From Sphingomonas adhaesiva (GTDB lineage: Bacteria > Pseudomonadota > Alphaproteobacteria > Sphingomonadales > Sphingomonadaceae): DNA of 34,058 nt. The notes under the pieces were generated by a model. It searched no databases. It was not told where the DNA came from and worked only from the letters and a program-made list of their open reading frames with translations. Positions 1-7,380 of this stretch are shown one piece after another. Made by a program: the position numbers and the translations under genes. Positions within the stretch are counted from its first letter, which is position 1, and every line of letters starts with the position of its first letter. The DNA lies in NCBI RefSeq assembly GCF_002374855.1, contig NZ_NWVC01000014.1:1-34058 (forward strand), written 5' to 3'.

Positions 1-127
1 TCAACCAACCGACCGCCAACGGCGGATAGCACGCAGTCGTGGAGAGCCGGATGCGCTGAAAGGTGCACGTCCGGTTCGGAGGGGGGCCGAGCAATGTTCT
101 CTCTGAGACCTTGCCGGCCTACCCTAC
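1..127 (+). mobile_element. 3' end of a group II intron (domains V and VI), cut by the window edge
   Basis: Positions 44-77 form a canonical 34-nt group II intron domain V: GAGCCGG at 44-50 pairs with CCGGTTC at 71-77, with the usual GAAA-containing internal part between. A domain VI-like stretch follows and ends in CCTACCCTAC at 118-127, nearly the same 3' terminus as the complete intron on the minus strand near 26024. The sequence after 127 reads in frame into the conserved C-terminal half of ArdC, so the 3' splice site is placed at 127/128. The maturase and the rest of the intron lie upstream of the window. The intron has the same orientation as the host gene, so splicing could restore the mRNA. 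The exact splice base is uncertain by a few nucleotides. Confidence 0.85.
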
Positions 128-672
128 TCGACCAGATCGACGGCCTCCCGGCGTATTATTATCCGGTGCCCGCACCGCCCGAGCCCCGCATCGAGAGCCG
201 GCACCGCGCCGCGATCGATGCCTTCTTCGGAGGCCTGCCGGCGACCGTGCGGCATGGCGGCGATCAGGCATTCTACTCGCCGATCGGCGACTATATCCAG
301 TTGCCGCAGCGCGGCGCGTTCCGCTCGGACGATCATTACGCCAGCACGCTCGCGCACGAATATGTTCATTATTCGGGCGCGCCGCAGCGCCTCAACCGCG
401 AGTTCGGCAAGAAGTTCGGCGACAACGCCTATGCGTTCGAGGAGCTGGTCGCCTGCATCGGCCAGTGTCTGGTGTGCGCCGACCTCAACCTGCCCGGCGA
501 GCTGCACGACAATCACGCCAGCTACGTCGACCATTGGCTCAAAATCCTGAAGGGCGATTCGAGCGCGATCATCAAGGCCGCGGCGAAAGCCGAGCAGGCG
601 GTGACCTGGCTCCATAACGCCGCCGCGGGTGGCGCGCCCGAGATCGACCAACCCGAAGCCCTCGCGGCATGA
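128..672 (+). CDS. ardC: ArdC-type antirestriction protein, 3' exon (zincin-like metallopeptidase domain)
   Basis: ArdC proteins combine an N-terminal ssDNA-binding domain with a C-terminal zincin-like metallopeptidase domain and protect incoming plasmid DNA from restriction. Only the C-terminal half, about 181 residues, is here. It opens with the DQIDGLPAYY block, then carries GGDQAFYSP, LAHEYVHYSG (the HExxH zinc motif at 355-369) and the following YAFEELVA helix with its acidic ligand. The end is a typical ArdC tail with a WLKILKGD block. An open frame continues upstream to an ATG at 94, but those codons are intron domain VI and should not be counted. The N-terminal exon must lie upstream of the intron. 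If the intron splices, a full ArdC of about 300 residues is expected; if not, the gene is broken. Confidence 0.85.
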
Positions 673-687
673 CCCGGAGATCCCACC

Positions 688-1179
688 ATGCACATCGAGT
701 TGCGCAAGCTGAAGGTGGTCGACGCTTTGTCCGAGGAAACGACCTGCTACTCGGCCGAGATCTGGATCGATGGGCAGCGCGCCTTCCTCGCCTCGAACCG
801 CGGTCATGGCGCCGCGGACGATTACCATGCCGTCGGCAGCGTCACCGAACAGGCGGTCGATGCCTGGCTCGCCGCCAACCGGCCCGTCTCGCGGCTCGGC
901 GACAGCGTCATGCCGCACTGCCTCGAATTCGAGGTGGCGGCGCTCATCACCCGGATCGAGGAGGCGAAGCGGCTGCGCCGGCAATGCCGGACGAAGCTGG
1001 TGACGATCGAGGGCGACCAGGTGTTCTGCTATCGGCTCAAGGGCAGGACACCCGCCATCGTGTTCGCCGGCGTGCAACGCCTCACCCCGTCGGCGCGCAT
1101 GGTCAACGGCGATGACGCCGCGCTCGACGAGGCGGTCGCCGTGATGATCGCCCAGGCCGGGAAGCACGCCCCATCCTGA
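688..1179 (+). CDS. Conserved plasmid hypothetical protein, 163 aa
   Basis: The frame starts at an ATG 15 nt after the ardC stop, with GGAG about ten bases ahead, so it is likely co-transcribed with ardC. The product is a soluble protein with no signal peptide or membrane segment. It begins MHIELRKLKVVDALSEET, which suggests a beta-strand N-terminus, and has a central arginine- and lysine-rich helix (EEAKRLRRQCRTK). No catalytic motif is visible and I cannot assign a family. It is probably a member of the accessory gene sets that travel with ArdC on sphingomonad plasmids. Codon use matches the neighbours. Confidence 0.8.
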   Translation: MHIELRKLKVVDALSEETTCYSAEIWIDGQRAFLASNRGHGAADDYHAVGSVTEQAVDAWLAANRPVSRLGDSVMPHCLEFEVAALITRIEEAKRLRRQCRTKLVTIEGDQVFCYRLKGRTPAIVFAGVQRLTPSARMVNGDDAALDEAVAVMIAQAGKHAPS

Positions 1180-1219
1180 TCGCATGACAGCTTCCACCCG
1201 ATAGGACAGGATACGCACC

Positions 1220-1534
1220 ATGCAACCGCAACGCCGCCCCCTCATCCGCGCACTCGCCTTCGACGAGGTCGGCGCCGCGATCGGCCGCCTCGTGGATGTC
1301 GCCTCGTCCGATACCGGGCAGGCCGCGCGCGTCGCGGACTTCCTGCTGGCGTGGTGGAATGGTGACGACAACGGCCACTTCCCCATCCTCCACCTCAGCA
1401 ACTGCGACGCGATCATTTCCGAGGACATGCTAATTGTCATGGCCTGGCTCGCGCAGGAGCCTGCGATCTATCCCGATGCGTGGGGCTATCGTGACGCAAT
1501 GGTCGACCTTGTCGGCCGATGGAGGCTGCGATGA
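1220..1534 (+). CDS. DUF7673-like small protein
   Basis: A 104-residue protein with the pattern TGQAARVADFLLAWWN, then an acidic/hydroxyl stretch (ISEDMLIVMAWLA), then YPDAWGYRDAMVDLVGRWR. These blocks resemble the DUF7673 family of small alphaproteobacterial plasmid proteins; the assignment is from memory and needs an HMM check. No catalytic residues are known to me for the family and none are obvious. The start ATG follows the previous stop by 40 nt and has a weak purine stretch (GGACAGGA) upstream. Function unknown. Confidence 0.75.
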   Translation: MQPQRRPLIRALAFDEVGAAIGRLVDVASSDTGQAARVADFLLAWWNGDDNGHFPILHLSNCDAIISEDMLIVMAWLAQEPAIYPDAWGYRDAMVDLVGRWRLR

Positions 1535-1618
1535 GCGCACGGCCGTTACAACCATTATGGGCCTGCTTTCGTTTGCCCCGAACGCAATCATGGCGGCAGA
1601 CCGTAGTGGGAGACTGGC

Positions 1619-1810
1619 ATGAGCGATAATATACGGCTCGCGCTAATGCGGCAGGCGCTCGCGCTTTATGACGCGACCGACGACGGAGCGACCGTTGCCG
1701 CCTGTCATCTGCAGGCCGCGGTCGATGCGGAGCAGGGTCTGCGGCCTATGCAACCGGGCGAGGACATCGATCCTGAAATACCGGAGCAATTACGTAACTG
1801 GTTATCGTGA
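1619..1810 (+). CDS. Small hypothetical protein, 63 aa
   Basis: The ATG at 1619 is preceded by GGGAG at good spacing. The product is acidic and mostly helical, beginning MSDNIRLALMRQALALYDATDD and ending in a proline- and acid-rich tail. It has no membrane segment and no recognised family. Its stop codon (TGA at 1808-1810) runs straight into a purine-rich leader that precedes the next gene. The sequence between 1535 and 1618 holds no other supported gene. Confidence 0.65.
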   Translation: MSDNIRLALMRQALALYDATDDGATVAACHLQAAVDAEQGLRPMQPGEDIDPEIPEQLRNWLS

Positions 1811-1861
1811 AGGGGAGGGGGAGCGAATTTCTGAGCGCGTGAGGCGCTCGGGAGATCGCTC
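1809..1861 (+). promoter_or_regulatory. Purine-run plus hairpin leader (copy a)
   Basis: A purine run (GAAGGGGAGGGGGAGCGAA, 1809-1827) is followed by a hairpin, GAGCGC at 1833-1838 with GCGCTC at 1844-1849, and then a GGAG ribosome binding site just before the ATG at 1862. The same three-part layout recurs before at least ten other genes in this window. The hairpin sequence differs each time while the purine run is similar. Role unknown; a ribosome standby site, an mRNA-stability element or a protein-binding leader are all possible. Confidence 0.6.
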
Positions 1862-2506
1862 ATGCCCTACGATGTCGCCTTCCGCCACCAGCAGGCGCTC
1901 GACCCGAGCGCGCTGGTCACGATTGGAGCAAGCCTTCACGCCATCACCCGCGCGATCGACGACTGCCGCAACGCCGGCATCGCCTTCGAGACCGATCCCG
2001 CGGTCATCCTGCTCGCCCGCCATCTCGCAAGCGTCACCGCGCGGCAGTCCGAAGACGCGCTCCTCAAGCGGCGCTGCATGGACCGTATCGCCGAGCTGCG
2101 ACAGCACCCGGCGCTGCTGACGCTCGCGGTGCGCGGCGTCGCGCACGATGCGGCCGCCAAGGATCGCTTCCACAGCGACGGACGCAAGGCGCTGCGCCGG
2201 CTCGCCGAAACGCTGGGGCTCGACCCCGCGCACTACGACCTTCGCTCGAACCGCAGCCACGCCTCCCGGTCCGGCGAGATCACCCTCCACGGCGAGGAGC
2301 TGTGGATGCAGCTATCGCTCCACGGCACCATGGCCGACCGCGAGGTCATCTACCGCCGCGTCAGCGGTCGTCACGATCACCTCGGGGAGCGCGACTGCTA
2401 CGCCTCGATCCGCGACCTGCTCGCGCCCGAGCGGTTCGCCGTGCGGCTGCGCAAGGAATTGCGGCTCACACCGCCGGTCGCCGAGCCGGTCAGCCTGTTC
2501 GGCTGA
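1862..2506 (+). CDS. Conserved plasmid hypothetical protein, 214 aa
   Basis: The start at 1862 follows GGGAG and the hairpin leader. The product is soluble and largely helical in its first 120 residues, with a basic segment (KDRFHSDGRKALRRLAETLGL) near residues 100-120. The second half is richer in strands: SGEITLHGEELWMQLSLHG, then a VIYRRVSGRHDH stretch. No nucleotide-binding or metal motif is evident, and I do not recognise a family. The arginine-rich composition would suit nucleic-acid contact, but that is only a guess. The long antisense reading frame over it (1802-2290, minus) is a codon-bias shadow. Confidence 0.8.
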   Translation: MPYDVAFRHQQALDPSALVTIGASLHAITRAIDDCRNAGIAFETDPAVILLARHLASVTARQSEDALLKRRCMDRIAELRQHPALLTLAVRGVAHDAAAKDRFHSDGRKALRRLAETLGLDPAHYDLRSNRSHASRSGEITLHGEELWMQLSLHGTMADREVIYRRVSGRHDHLGERDCYASIRDLLAPERFAVRLRKELRLTPPVAEPVSLFG

Positions 2507-2543
2507 TCGATCACCCGTCCACACACGCGAAAGGACCGCCATC

Positions 2544-3167
2544 ATGGGCTGGCTAAGCATGCCGCTGTCGTCGATGTTCCCGCACACAGGCCCCAAAGCC
2601 TATCTCGACGCGCAATTCACCTACGACAACCGCGATGCCGACGGGAAGGGCAAGGCGCTGCGCGTCATCGCCTCTTCCTGCCTGCGCAACAAGGTCTGGT
2701 ACGCGGCCGTGGTGCCGTCGACCGACGGCACCGACGAACCCGCCTTCGCGGCCGTCTGCCTGGTCAGCTGGAATCCGCGTGCCAAGGACGGATTCGTGTT
2801 CGCCTACAAGGATATGACCGAACACGCCGGGCCATGCGAGGCCGAATGCCCCGAGCGCATCCTCTCGCTGCTCGGCGATACCGACGATCCCGGTGCGCTC
2901 GACTGGCGCCGACGCTGCCTCGAGCGGCTCGCGACCCCGGTACGCCCGCTCGAACACGGCATGCACATCCGCTTGCCGAGCAAGGTCACCTTCGTTGACG
3001 GCTATGAGGGAGACGAGTTCATCGTCCACAAGCGCGGCCGCAAGATCTCGCTCGCGATCCCCGGCAACAGCTACCCGAAATATCGGATCGGTAACCTTCG
3101 CAAATGGGCGTGGACACTCGTGCCGCCCAAGCCCGAAACTCGCGTCCACAAGACGGTGTTCGGTTGA
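2544..3167 (+). CDS. DUF6927-like protein
   Basis: The ATG at 2544 has AAGGA upstream; a longer open frame exists but includes the preceding gene's DNA. The 207-residue product starts MGWLSMPL and contains PKAYLDAQFTY, an LRVIAS block, SWNPRAKDGFVFAYKDMTEHAGPCE, LDWRRRC and a closing RVHKTVF. This succession matches my recollection of the DUF6927 family, plasmid-borne proteins of unknown function in Sphingomonadales and Rhizobiales. A GPCEAECPE motif gives two conserved cysteines that might bind metal. No signal peptide or membrane helix. The nearly invariant HKTVF terminus is characteristic. Confidence 0.8.
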   Translation: MGWLSMPLSSMFPHTGPKAYLDAQFTYDNRDADGKGKALRVIASSCLRNKVWYAAVVPSTDGTDEPAFAAVCLVSWNPRAKDGFVFAYKDMTEHAGPCEAECPERILSLLGDTDDPGALDWRRRCLERLATPVRPLEHGMHIRLPSKVTFVDGYEGDEFIVHKRGRKISLAIPGNSYPKYRIGNLRKWAWTLVPPKPETRVHKTVFG

Positions 3168-3199
3168 TCGCCGACATCCCCCACGTCAGGATCATCGCC

Positions 3200-3409
3200 A
3201 TGTCCGCCCCGTATCCGCCCGTCACACCCAGCCCGAAGCGGTCGCAGCTCTGCAGCCGCGCCCATGCCCAGCGCGTCGCCATGCGGATGTTCGATGCCGG
3301 CGCACGCCAGGTCTCGATCGTGCGCACCGGCGATCCGCTGCAACCCTTCCGCGTCCTCCCGGTCATCGTCGACGGGCCGAACGTCGAAGTCGAATTGCGC
3401 TACGCATGA
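3200..3409 (+). CDS. Small hypothetical protein, 69 aa
   Basis: The preferred start is the ATG at 3200 with CAGGA upstream; an upstream in-frame ATG at 3104 lies inside the previous gene. The product begins MSAPYPPVTPSPKRSQ and has a short central segment, MRMFDAGARQVSIVRTG, that looks like one helix followed by strands. Its last codons overlap the ATGA start of the next gene (lipoprotein nuclease), which suggests translational coupling. No family recognised. Confidence 0.65.
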   Translation: MSAPYPPVTPSPKRSQLCSRAHAQRVAMRMFDAGARQVSIVRTGDPLQPFRVLPVIVDGPNVEVELRYA

Positions 3410-3924
3410 GGGGCGCGCTGCTCCTCGGCATCGCCGCGCTCGCCGCCTGCGGGGCAGGGGCACCCCAGGGCCACGACGGTGCGACGATCACCGGCGAGGG
3501 GCGGGCGATCGACGGCGACACGGTTTCGGTCGATTTCCGCCTGTCGGGGGCCGACGCCTTCGAGCGCAAGCAGATGTGCTCGAAGGACGGTGCCTGCTAT
3601 CCATGCGGCAAGTTTGCTCAGGATTCCGCCTCGCGTATCCTCAAGAGCGGTGTCGCCACGATCCGCATGACCGGCGCGAGCAGCTATGGCCGCCCGATCG
3701 CCATCGTGACGGTCGACGGCTACGACCTGGGCGAGCAACTCATTTTGCAGGGTCTGGCGGTGCCGGCGACGCAATATCTGCGCGGCGATCCGCAACGCGC
3801 CGCGCGCTATGTCGCCGCGGCAGAACAGGCCCGGTCAGCGGGTCGCGGTGCCTATGCGGGGGAATTCATCGATCCGGCGCGCTGGCGGCGCGGGGAACGC
3901 CTCGCGTGCGAGGCGCGTTATTGA
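3406..3924 (+). CDS. SNase-like (thermonuclease family) lipoprotein
   Basis: A 172-residue protein whose start overlaps the previous stop (ATGA). The N-terminus is a lipoprotein signal (LLLGIAALAAC), with the lipobox cysteine at about residue 16, so it should be exported and membrane-anchored. The rest is a staphylococcal-nuclease fold: AIDGDTVSVDFRLSGADAFE near residues 34-53 supplies the DGDT strand plus the Arg and Glu matching catalytic R35 and E43 of S. aureus nuclease, and SYGRPIAIVTVDGYDLGEQL supplies the second Arg and the LGEQL helix. Four cysteines around MCSKDGACYPC may form disulfides. A periplasmic nuclease on a plasmid could degrade external DNA or act during conjugation; the role is inferred. 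Confidence 0.85.
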   Translation: MRGALLLGIAALAACGAGAPQGHDGATITGEGRAIDGDTVSVDFRLSGADAFERKQMCSKDGACYPCGKFAQDSASRILKSGVATIRMTGASSYGRPIAIVTVDGYDLGEQLILQGLAVPATQYLRGDPQRAARYVAAAEQARSAGRGAYAGEFIDPARWRRGERLACEARY

Positions 3925-3942
3925 TATCCCCCCCTTGGAAGA

Positions 3943-3983
3943 GGCGGTCCGGCATGCTCCCTTGCCGAACCGCCTTTTCTTTT
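3943..3983. terminator. Bidirectional rho-independent terminator
   Basis: GGCGGTcCGGCA (3943-3954) pairs with TGCCGaACCGCC (3963-3974), followed by TTTTCTTTT. It lies between the convergent nuclease gene (plus) and the gene at 3988-4512 (minus) and could serve both. Confidence 0.85.
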
Positions 3984-3987
3984 GTCG

Positions 3988-4512
3988 TCAGCCCTTGAGC
4001 TTCGGACCGGGGCCACGATCGTCGGAATCGTAATCGGGTCCCGGGTCATGCGACCAGGACGCGCCGATCGCGAACGCCGGGTCGAACCGGCCCAGCGGAC
4101 CGTCCGGCTCGGCCGCGACATACGGGTTGACCAGCGGCTTCACCGGCAGCTTGTTGCGGTAGATGTGCCCGGCGATGCGACCGCGCGCCTCCAGCAGCTT
4201 CTCCAGCCAGACGAGATCGTCGAGCATGGTCACGACGCCCTTGCCGGCGACGCAATAATAGAGGCACCGCTGGAAATCGTCGCACGCGGTGCTGAGGATC
4301 GTGGTCAGCTTGACCTTGCCCTCGTTCTCGCCCTCATGAATCCATTCGAGCGATTCCCGCAACTCGCGCGCCGAGAGATACGCATCCTCCGGATTGCTGC
4401 CGATGCACGCTCCGGCGAGCATGCGCCGGGTGACGCGAATATCCAGATCGACCGACAATTCGGTGAGCACCGCGTCGAGGTCGAACTCTCCGATAAATTC
4501 CGAACGCTTCAT
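3988..4512 (-). CDS. Hypothetical protein, candidate LexA-regulated gene
   Basis: A 174-residue minus-strand protein with a good AAAGGAG ribosome binding site. The first 110 residues look helical and contain conserved-looking acids and cysteines (STACDDFQRCLYYCVAGKG); the tail from residue 140 is glycine-, proline- and aspartate-rich and probably disordered. I do not recognise the family. It is one of the few minus-strand genes in this stretch. A perfect alphaproteobacterial LexA-type box lies 20 nt upstream of its start, inside a 10-bp inverted repeat, so it may be expressed only under DNA damage. Divergent from the gene at 4588. Confidence 0.75.
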   Translation of the reverse strand: MKRSEFIGEFDLDAVLTELSVDLDIRVTRRMLAGACIGSNPEDAYLSARELRESLEWIHEGENEGKVKLTTILSTACDDFQRCLYYCVAGKGVVTMLDDLVWLEKLLEARGRIAGHIYRNKLPVKPLVNPYVAAEPDGPLGRFDPAFAIGASWSHDPGPDYDSDDRGPGPKLKG

Positions 4513-4520
4513 GGCCAGCT

Positions 4521-4552
4521 CCTTTGTTCATTGAACGTAACGTGAACAAAGG
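4521..4552. promoter_or_regulatory. LexA-type box inside a 10-bp inverted repeat
   Basis: GAAC at 4533-4536 and GAAC at 4544-4547 are separated by exactly seven bases, matching the GAAC-N7-GAAC (GTTC-N7-GTTC on the other strand) LexA recognition site known for alphaproteobacteria. It is embedded in a perfect inverted repeat, CCTTTGTTCA (4521-4530) and TGAACAAAGG (4543-4552). The site lies between divergent starts at 4512 (minus) and 4588 (plus), where a repressor could control either or both. The AAAGGAG ribosome binding site of the minus gene overlaps the left arm. Confidence 0.65.
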
Positions 4553-4587
4553 CGACAAGGCAAGCATTATGGAGTAGCATCACCACC

Positions 4588-5895
4588 ATGTGGCTCGTCC
4601 CGCGCGATACCCGGGGTCTAACCTCCCGCTCGCCCGTCCCCGACGTGGTGCGCGAGGCGCTGGTGCGCTGGTATACCGGCGAAGGCGAGGACAGCGATCA
4701 CCGCGCGTCGGTCATCATGGTGGTCAAGGCACGCGACCATCACCAGTGGATCGCCTGCGACTGCCTGGGGGAGGGGACGGACCCGCCGCTACTCTCGCCG
4801 GCCTATCTCTCCGAAGCCGAAACCTATTACCTGCGACGCCTTACCAGTATCCGCCAGCGTCGCCCCGAGCATGACGTCGACTGCCCCTTCTTCCGCGAGC
4901 AGGCACCGCCCCGCATCCGCGAGAAAGCGACCGCCACCCCGCGCACGATCAACGAGCCGGACGGGCTGTTCTCGGCGCACCGGCTCGCCCCCGAGAAACT
5001 GGCGCAACTGCCCGACGACAGCGAACCCGACGATCGCACCCGCGGCGTCGCGATCCCGCGCCTCGCGCGGCTGCTGTGGCAGCTGATGGAAATGGCGCAG
5101 GTCAACGTCGTCGAGCCGCTTGAGGTCGGCGAGCCGCGCACCACGTCGATGGCGAGCGAATTCGCGGCGATGCGCGCCGCGGCCGAACGGGTCCAGATCG
5201 CACCGGGTATCCCGCTCGCGCGCCATCTCTACACCCACATCGACCCCTACGAACGCGGCATCGTATTCGCGAAACTGCGCGAAGCGGCGAAGAAATGGCC
5301 GACCGAGCACGCCCCGCAGGCCTTCCTCCTGCTCTATGCGATCGACGTCTCCGGCTCGACCATCACGCTTGCCGAAGGGCGCGAGTTGATCGTCAAGAAC
5401 CGCATCCGCCACATCGGCGTCCACCAGCGCCACATCGGGCCACCCTATCTGGTCCTGGCCGTCGTCGGCGAGCACAACCCGCGTGAGGGCTATGCCTGCC
5501 TGCGCGCCTATGCGCAGCCGATCGCGCGCCCCGCCAACTTTGTCGCGATCCACAATCTCGCCGAGCGCAAGACGATCGTCGGCCTGCTCGATCTCCAGTA
5601 CCGGCTTCGCCGGCGCGGCATCGGCGTCGGCTTCAAACGGCTCCTGTTCGATATCGCGACGTTGATCGGGGAGATGCGTCCAGACCTTCTTCTCGACCTG
5701 CGCGACTTCACCACCGGCGAGGTGATCGAGGCGGCACTCGAAGTCGTCACCGGCGATGACGCCGACACGCTCGGGTTGAAACTGCGTCAGGTCGAAAAGC
5801 TGCGCGAGATCGCCCCCGTCGTGACGATCCATGCCGAGGATCTCGAAGGTGACAGGCTCGAGGCCGCCGTGCTCGACCAGCTGCACATCGGATGA
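4588..5895 (+). CDS. Large conserved hypothetical protein, 435 aa
   Basis: The frame starts MWLVPRDTRG at 4588 and ends at a TGA 43 nt before the HNH gene. The N-terminal 110 residues contain WIACDCLGEG and HDVDCPFF, a CxC plus HxxxC arrangement that could hold a zinc ion. Residues 130-230 are helical (RLARLLWQLMEMAQ), and the C-terminal half has alternating strands and helices ending in an acidic stretch. The layout of cysteines recalls DUF1173-type proteins, but I am not confident. No Walker, nuclease or membrane motif. It is divergently transcribed from the gene at 3988-4512 and shares the putative LexA site region. Confidence 0.8.
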   Translation: MWLVPRDTRGLTSRSPVPDVVREALVRWYTGEGEDSDHRASVIMVVKARDHHQWIACDCLGEGTDPPLLSPAYLSEAETYYLRRLTSIRQRRPEHDVDCPFFREQAPPRIREKATATPRTINEPDGLFSAHRLAPEKLAQLPDDSEPDDRTRGVAIPRLARLLWQLMEMAQVNVVEPLEVGEPRTTSMASEFAAMRAAAERVQIAPGIPLARHLYTHIDPYERGIVFAKLREAAKKWPTEHAPQAFLLLYAIDVSGSTITLAEGRELIVKNRIRHIGVHQRHIGPPYLVLAVVGEHNPREGYACLRAYAQPIARPANFVAIHNLAERKTIVGLLDLQYRLRRRGIGVGFKRLLFDIATLIGEMRPDLLLDLRDFTTGEVIEAALEVVTGDDADTLGLKLRQVEKLREIAPVVTIHAEDLEGDRLEAAVLDQLHIG

Positions 5896-5938
5896 CGTCG
5901 TTCACAGGAATTTAATCGAGGGCCATCATCCTCGCGTC

Positions 5939-6394
5939 ATGGCATCGACCACCCAGGCCAGAAACCAGCGGCGGATCCTGCGCTGGGCGCAGTCGTCGCT
6001 ATGCGCCGGATGCGGAATGCCCCTGCCGAGTCCCCGGCACCTCGTCCGCTATCATCCCGATTACCCGACATTCGACCATGTCACGCTGCGCAGCGCGGGT
6101 GGACGACGATTACTGTCGAACGGCCTGCTGAAGCATCTGCGCTGCAATCAGGCACGGGGCGCGAGGCCGTCGACGGGGTGCGATGCGATCTGGATGACCG
6201 TGGTCGCGGCGCGGCTCGCCGATCGCCCGCGCAGTCTCAAGCCGATCTTCAAAGGTGGCGCTCGAAATCCCGCATTCCCGCCGCGCAAGGAAAAGGCCGC
6301 CCCGGTTTCCCGAAGCGGCCCGATCGTGTCATCGAAGGTCGAGCGTCAGATGTCGTCGCCGAGCGTGCCCTTGACCGAACCCTTCACGTCCTGA
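5939..6394 (+). CDS. Small HNH-type endonuclease-like protein
   Basis: The ATG at 5939 gives a 151-residue protein; the ribosome binding site is weak. An HNH-like core is visible: CAGCG (residues 22-26, metal-binding CxxC), then TFDHVTLRSAGG (the DH pair, beta hairpin), then LSNGLLKHLRCNQARG, which supplies the Asn helix and the CN..RG end seen in many HNH nucleases. The last 45 residues are basic and cross a terminator hairpin of the convergent CsbD gene and overlap that gene by 49 nt, so the tail may be non-essential. HNH proteins of this size cut or nick DNA in phage and plasmid contexts; the target here is unknown. Confidence 0.7.
   Translation: MASTTQARNQRRILRWAQSSLCAGCGMPLPSPRHLVRYHPDYPTFDHVTLRSAGGRRLLSNGLLKHLRCNQARGARPSTGCDAIWMTVVAARLADRPRSLKPIFKGGARNPAFPPRKEKAAPVSRSGPIVSSKVERQMSSPSVPLTEPFTS
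6291..6320 (-). terminator. Rho-independent terminator of the csbD-like gene
   Basis: Read on the minus strand, GGCCGC and GCGGCC form a stem around a 14-nt loop and are followed by TTTTCC. It lies 26 nt beyond the csbD-like stop, inside the coding region of the convergent HNH gene. Confidence 0.7.
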
Positions 6395-6528
6395 GCGGAC
6401 CCCTTCAGCTTCTGGGCCTTGCCCTCGGCTTCGAGGCTCGCATTGTCGGCCGCCTTGCCGATGCCTTCCTTGACGTTGCCGGCCAGCTTGTTACCCGCCG
6501 CCTTCAGCTTGTCAGTCGCTTCGCCCAT
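6346..6528 (-). CDS. CsbD-family stress-response protein
   Basis: A 60-residue, highly charged helical protein starting MGEATDKLKAAGNKLAGNVKEG, with the alternating KLKAAG/KEGIGKA pattern and the EGKAQKLKGSAQDVKGSVKG tail typical of CsbD-like proteins. These are small, abundant, probably unstructured proteins induced by general stress in many bacteria; their biochemical role is not known. The start at 6528 is set by AGGAG at good spacing. It is transcribed against the surrounding gene train and has its own terminator, so it looks like an independently acquired single-gene unit. Confidence 0.9.
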   Translation of the reverse strand: MGEATDKLKAAGNKLAGNVKEGIGKAADNASLEAEGKAQKLKGSAQDVKGSVKGTLGDDI

Positions 6529-6652
6529 GATTGATCTCCTGTCGTGAATTGTCGGGATAGATAACAATTTGCGCGCGGCCGCGTTCCGCGCTGCCCCCCA
6601 CGGCTGCACCATGATCGGTCCTGCCCGCCGCCGGCAATCCGGGCGACCGGAT

Positions 6653-6700
6653 GAAGGAGAGAGGGAGGGGATCTGTCGATTCCATTGAGGGAGACGACAG
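6653..6700 (+). promoter_or_regulatory. Purine-run plus hairpin leader (copy b)
   Basis: GAAGGAGAGAGGGAGGGGA (6653-6671) is followed by CTGTCG (6673-6678) and CGACAG (6695-6700). The only good ribosome binding site (GAGGGAG) sits inside the loop, and the start codon follows the stem directly, so folding could control access to the start. Confidence 0.6.
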
Positions 6701-7369
6701 ATGACCCCGTTCCAGCCCAGCCCCCAGCCCGACACGACCCCCTGGGACGCGCCCGATCGCGCCGACCAGGTGCTCCCCGGTATCTGGCGCGTGTGGACGC
6801 CCAGTCATGGCGGCTATGTCCTGTCGGACGAACGCCAGGCCGCGATGCCCGACGCGCTGCGCCGCGACGATCCCTTCTATGAGGAAGACGTCGATTATGC
6901 GCTGGTGCTGTACGGCTTTGGCAGCGAGTTTCGCCGCCTGCCCATTCCCGGCATCGCCCTGCAGGTCGAGAATGCGCGCCGCTCGGTCCGCTGCTGGCAT
7001 CCCGATCGCTGGACCGCGCTGACCGGCGAGGAGGTGTCGATCCACGACAGCCATGTCGTTCGCCGCCGCGCCGCCTATCAGGCGGTCATCGGCCAGTATG
7101 AAAGCGTCTCGGCCTCAGGTTCCTGGGCGGACTGGGTGCCCGAGGGCAAGGTCGGCTGCGTCTTCCGCCGTGTCGTCAGCGTCGATGCGCTCGGCTTCGC
7201 GCGCCACGAAGGCGAGCCGATCCACGGTCTCGTCGACAAGGATCGCTACGAACGCCGCCAGATGCCGGAGACGTTCCAGAGTCTCGGCGCGGTCCGCGTC
7301 GAGAGCACCGCTCCGATCTCCAAGCAGGTCGACGCGAGCGCGCTCGCGCATCTCCTCCCAACCAGCTGA
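6701..7369 (+). CDS. DUF7007-like protein
   Basis: A 222-residue soluble protein. The block LPGIWRVWTPSHGGYVLSDERQAAMP near residues 25-50 followed by DPFYEEDVDYALVLYGF is characteristic of the DUF7007 family as I remember it: plasmid and ICE proteins of unknown role in alpha- and gammaproteobacteria. The first 20 residues are proline-rich and likely disordered. No catalytic motif can be named. The start is at the foot of a hairpin leader, and the gene heads a run of three genes (6701, 7381, 7952) separated by 11-16 nt and probably co-transcribed. Confidence 0.8.
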   Translation: MTPFQPSPQPDTTPWDAPDRADQVLPGIWRVWTPSHGGYVLSDERQAAMPDALRRDDPFYEEDVDYALVLYGFGSEFRRLPIPGIALQVENARRSVRCWHPDRWTALTGEEVSIHDSHVVRRRAAYQAVIGQYESVSASGSWADWVPEGKVGCVFRRVVSVDALGFARHEGEPIHGLVDKDRYERRQMPETFQSLGAVRVESTAPISKQVDASALAHLLPTS

Positions 7370-7380
7370 AAGGACACGCC

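Noticed and set aside
94..127. N-terminal codons MFSLRPCRPTL of the ArdC reading frame
   Set aside because: These bases are group II intron domain VI and the 3' splice site, not exon.
124..1440. 438-residue minus-strand open frame
   Set aside because: It covers the ArdC exon and two well-supported plus-strand genes; composition-driven shadow with no motif or ribosome binding site.
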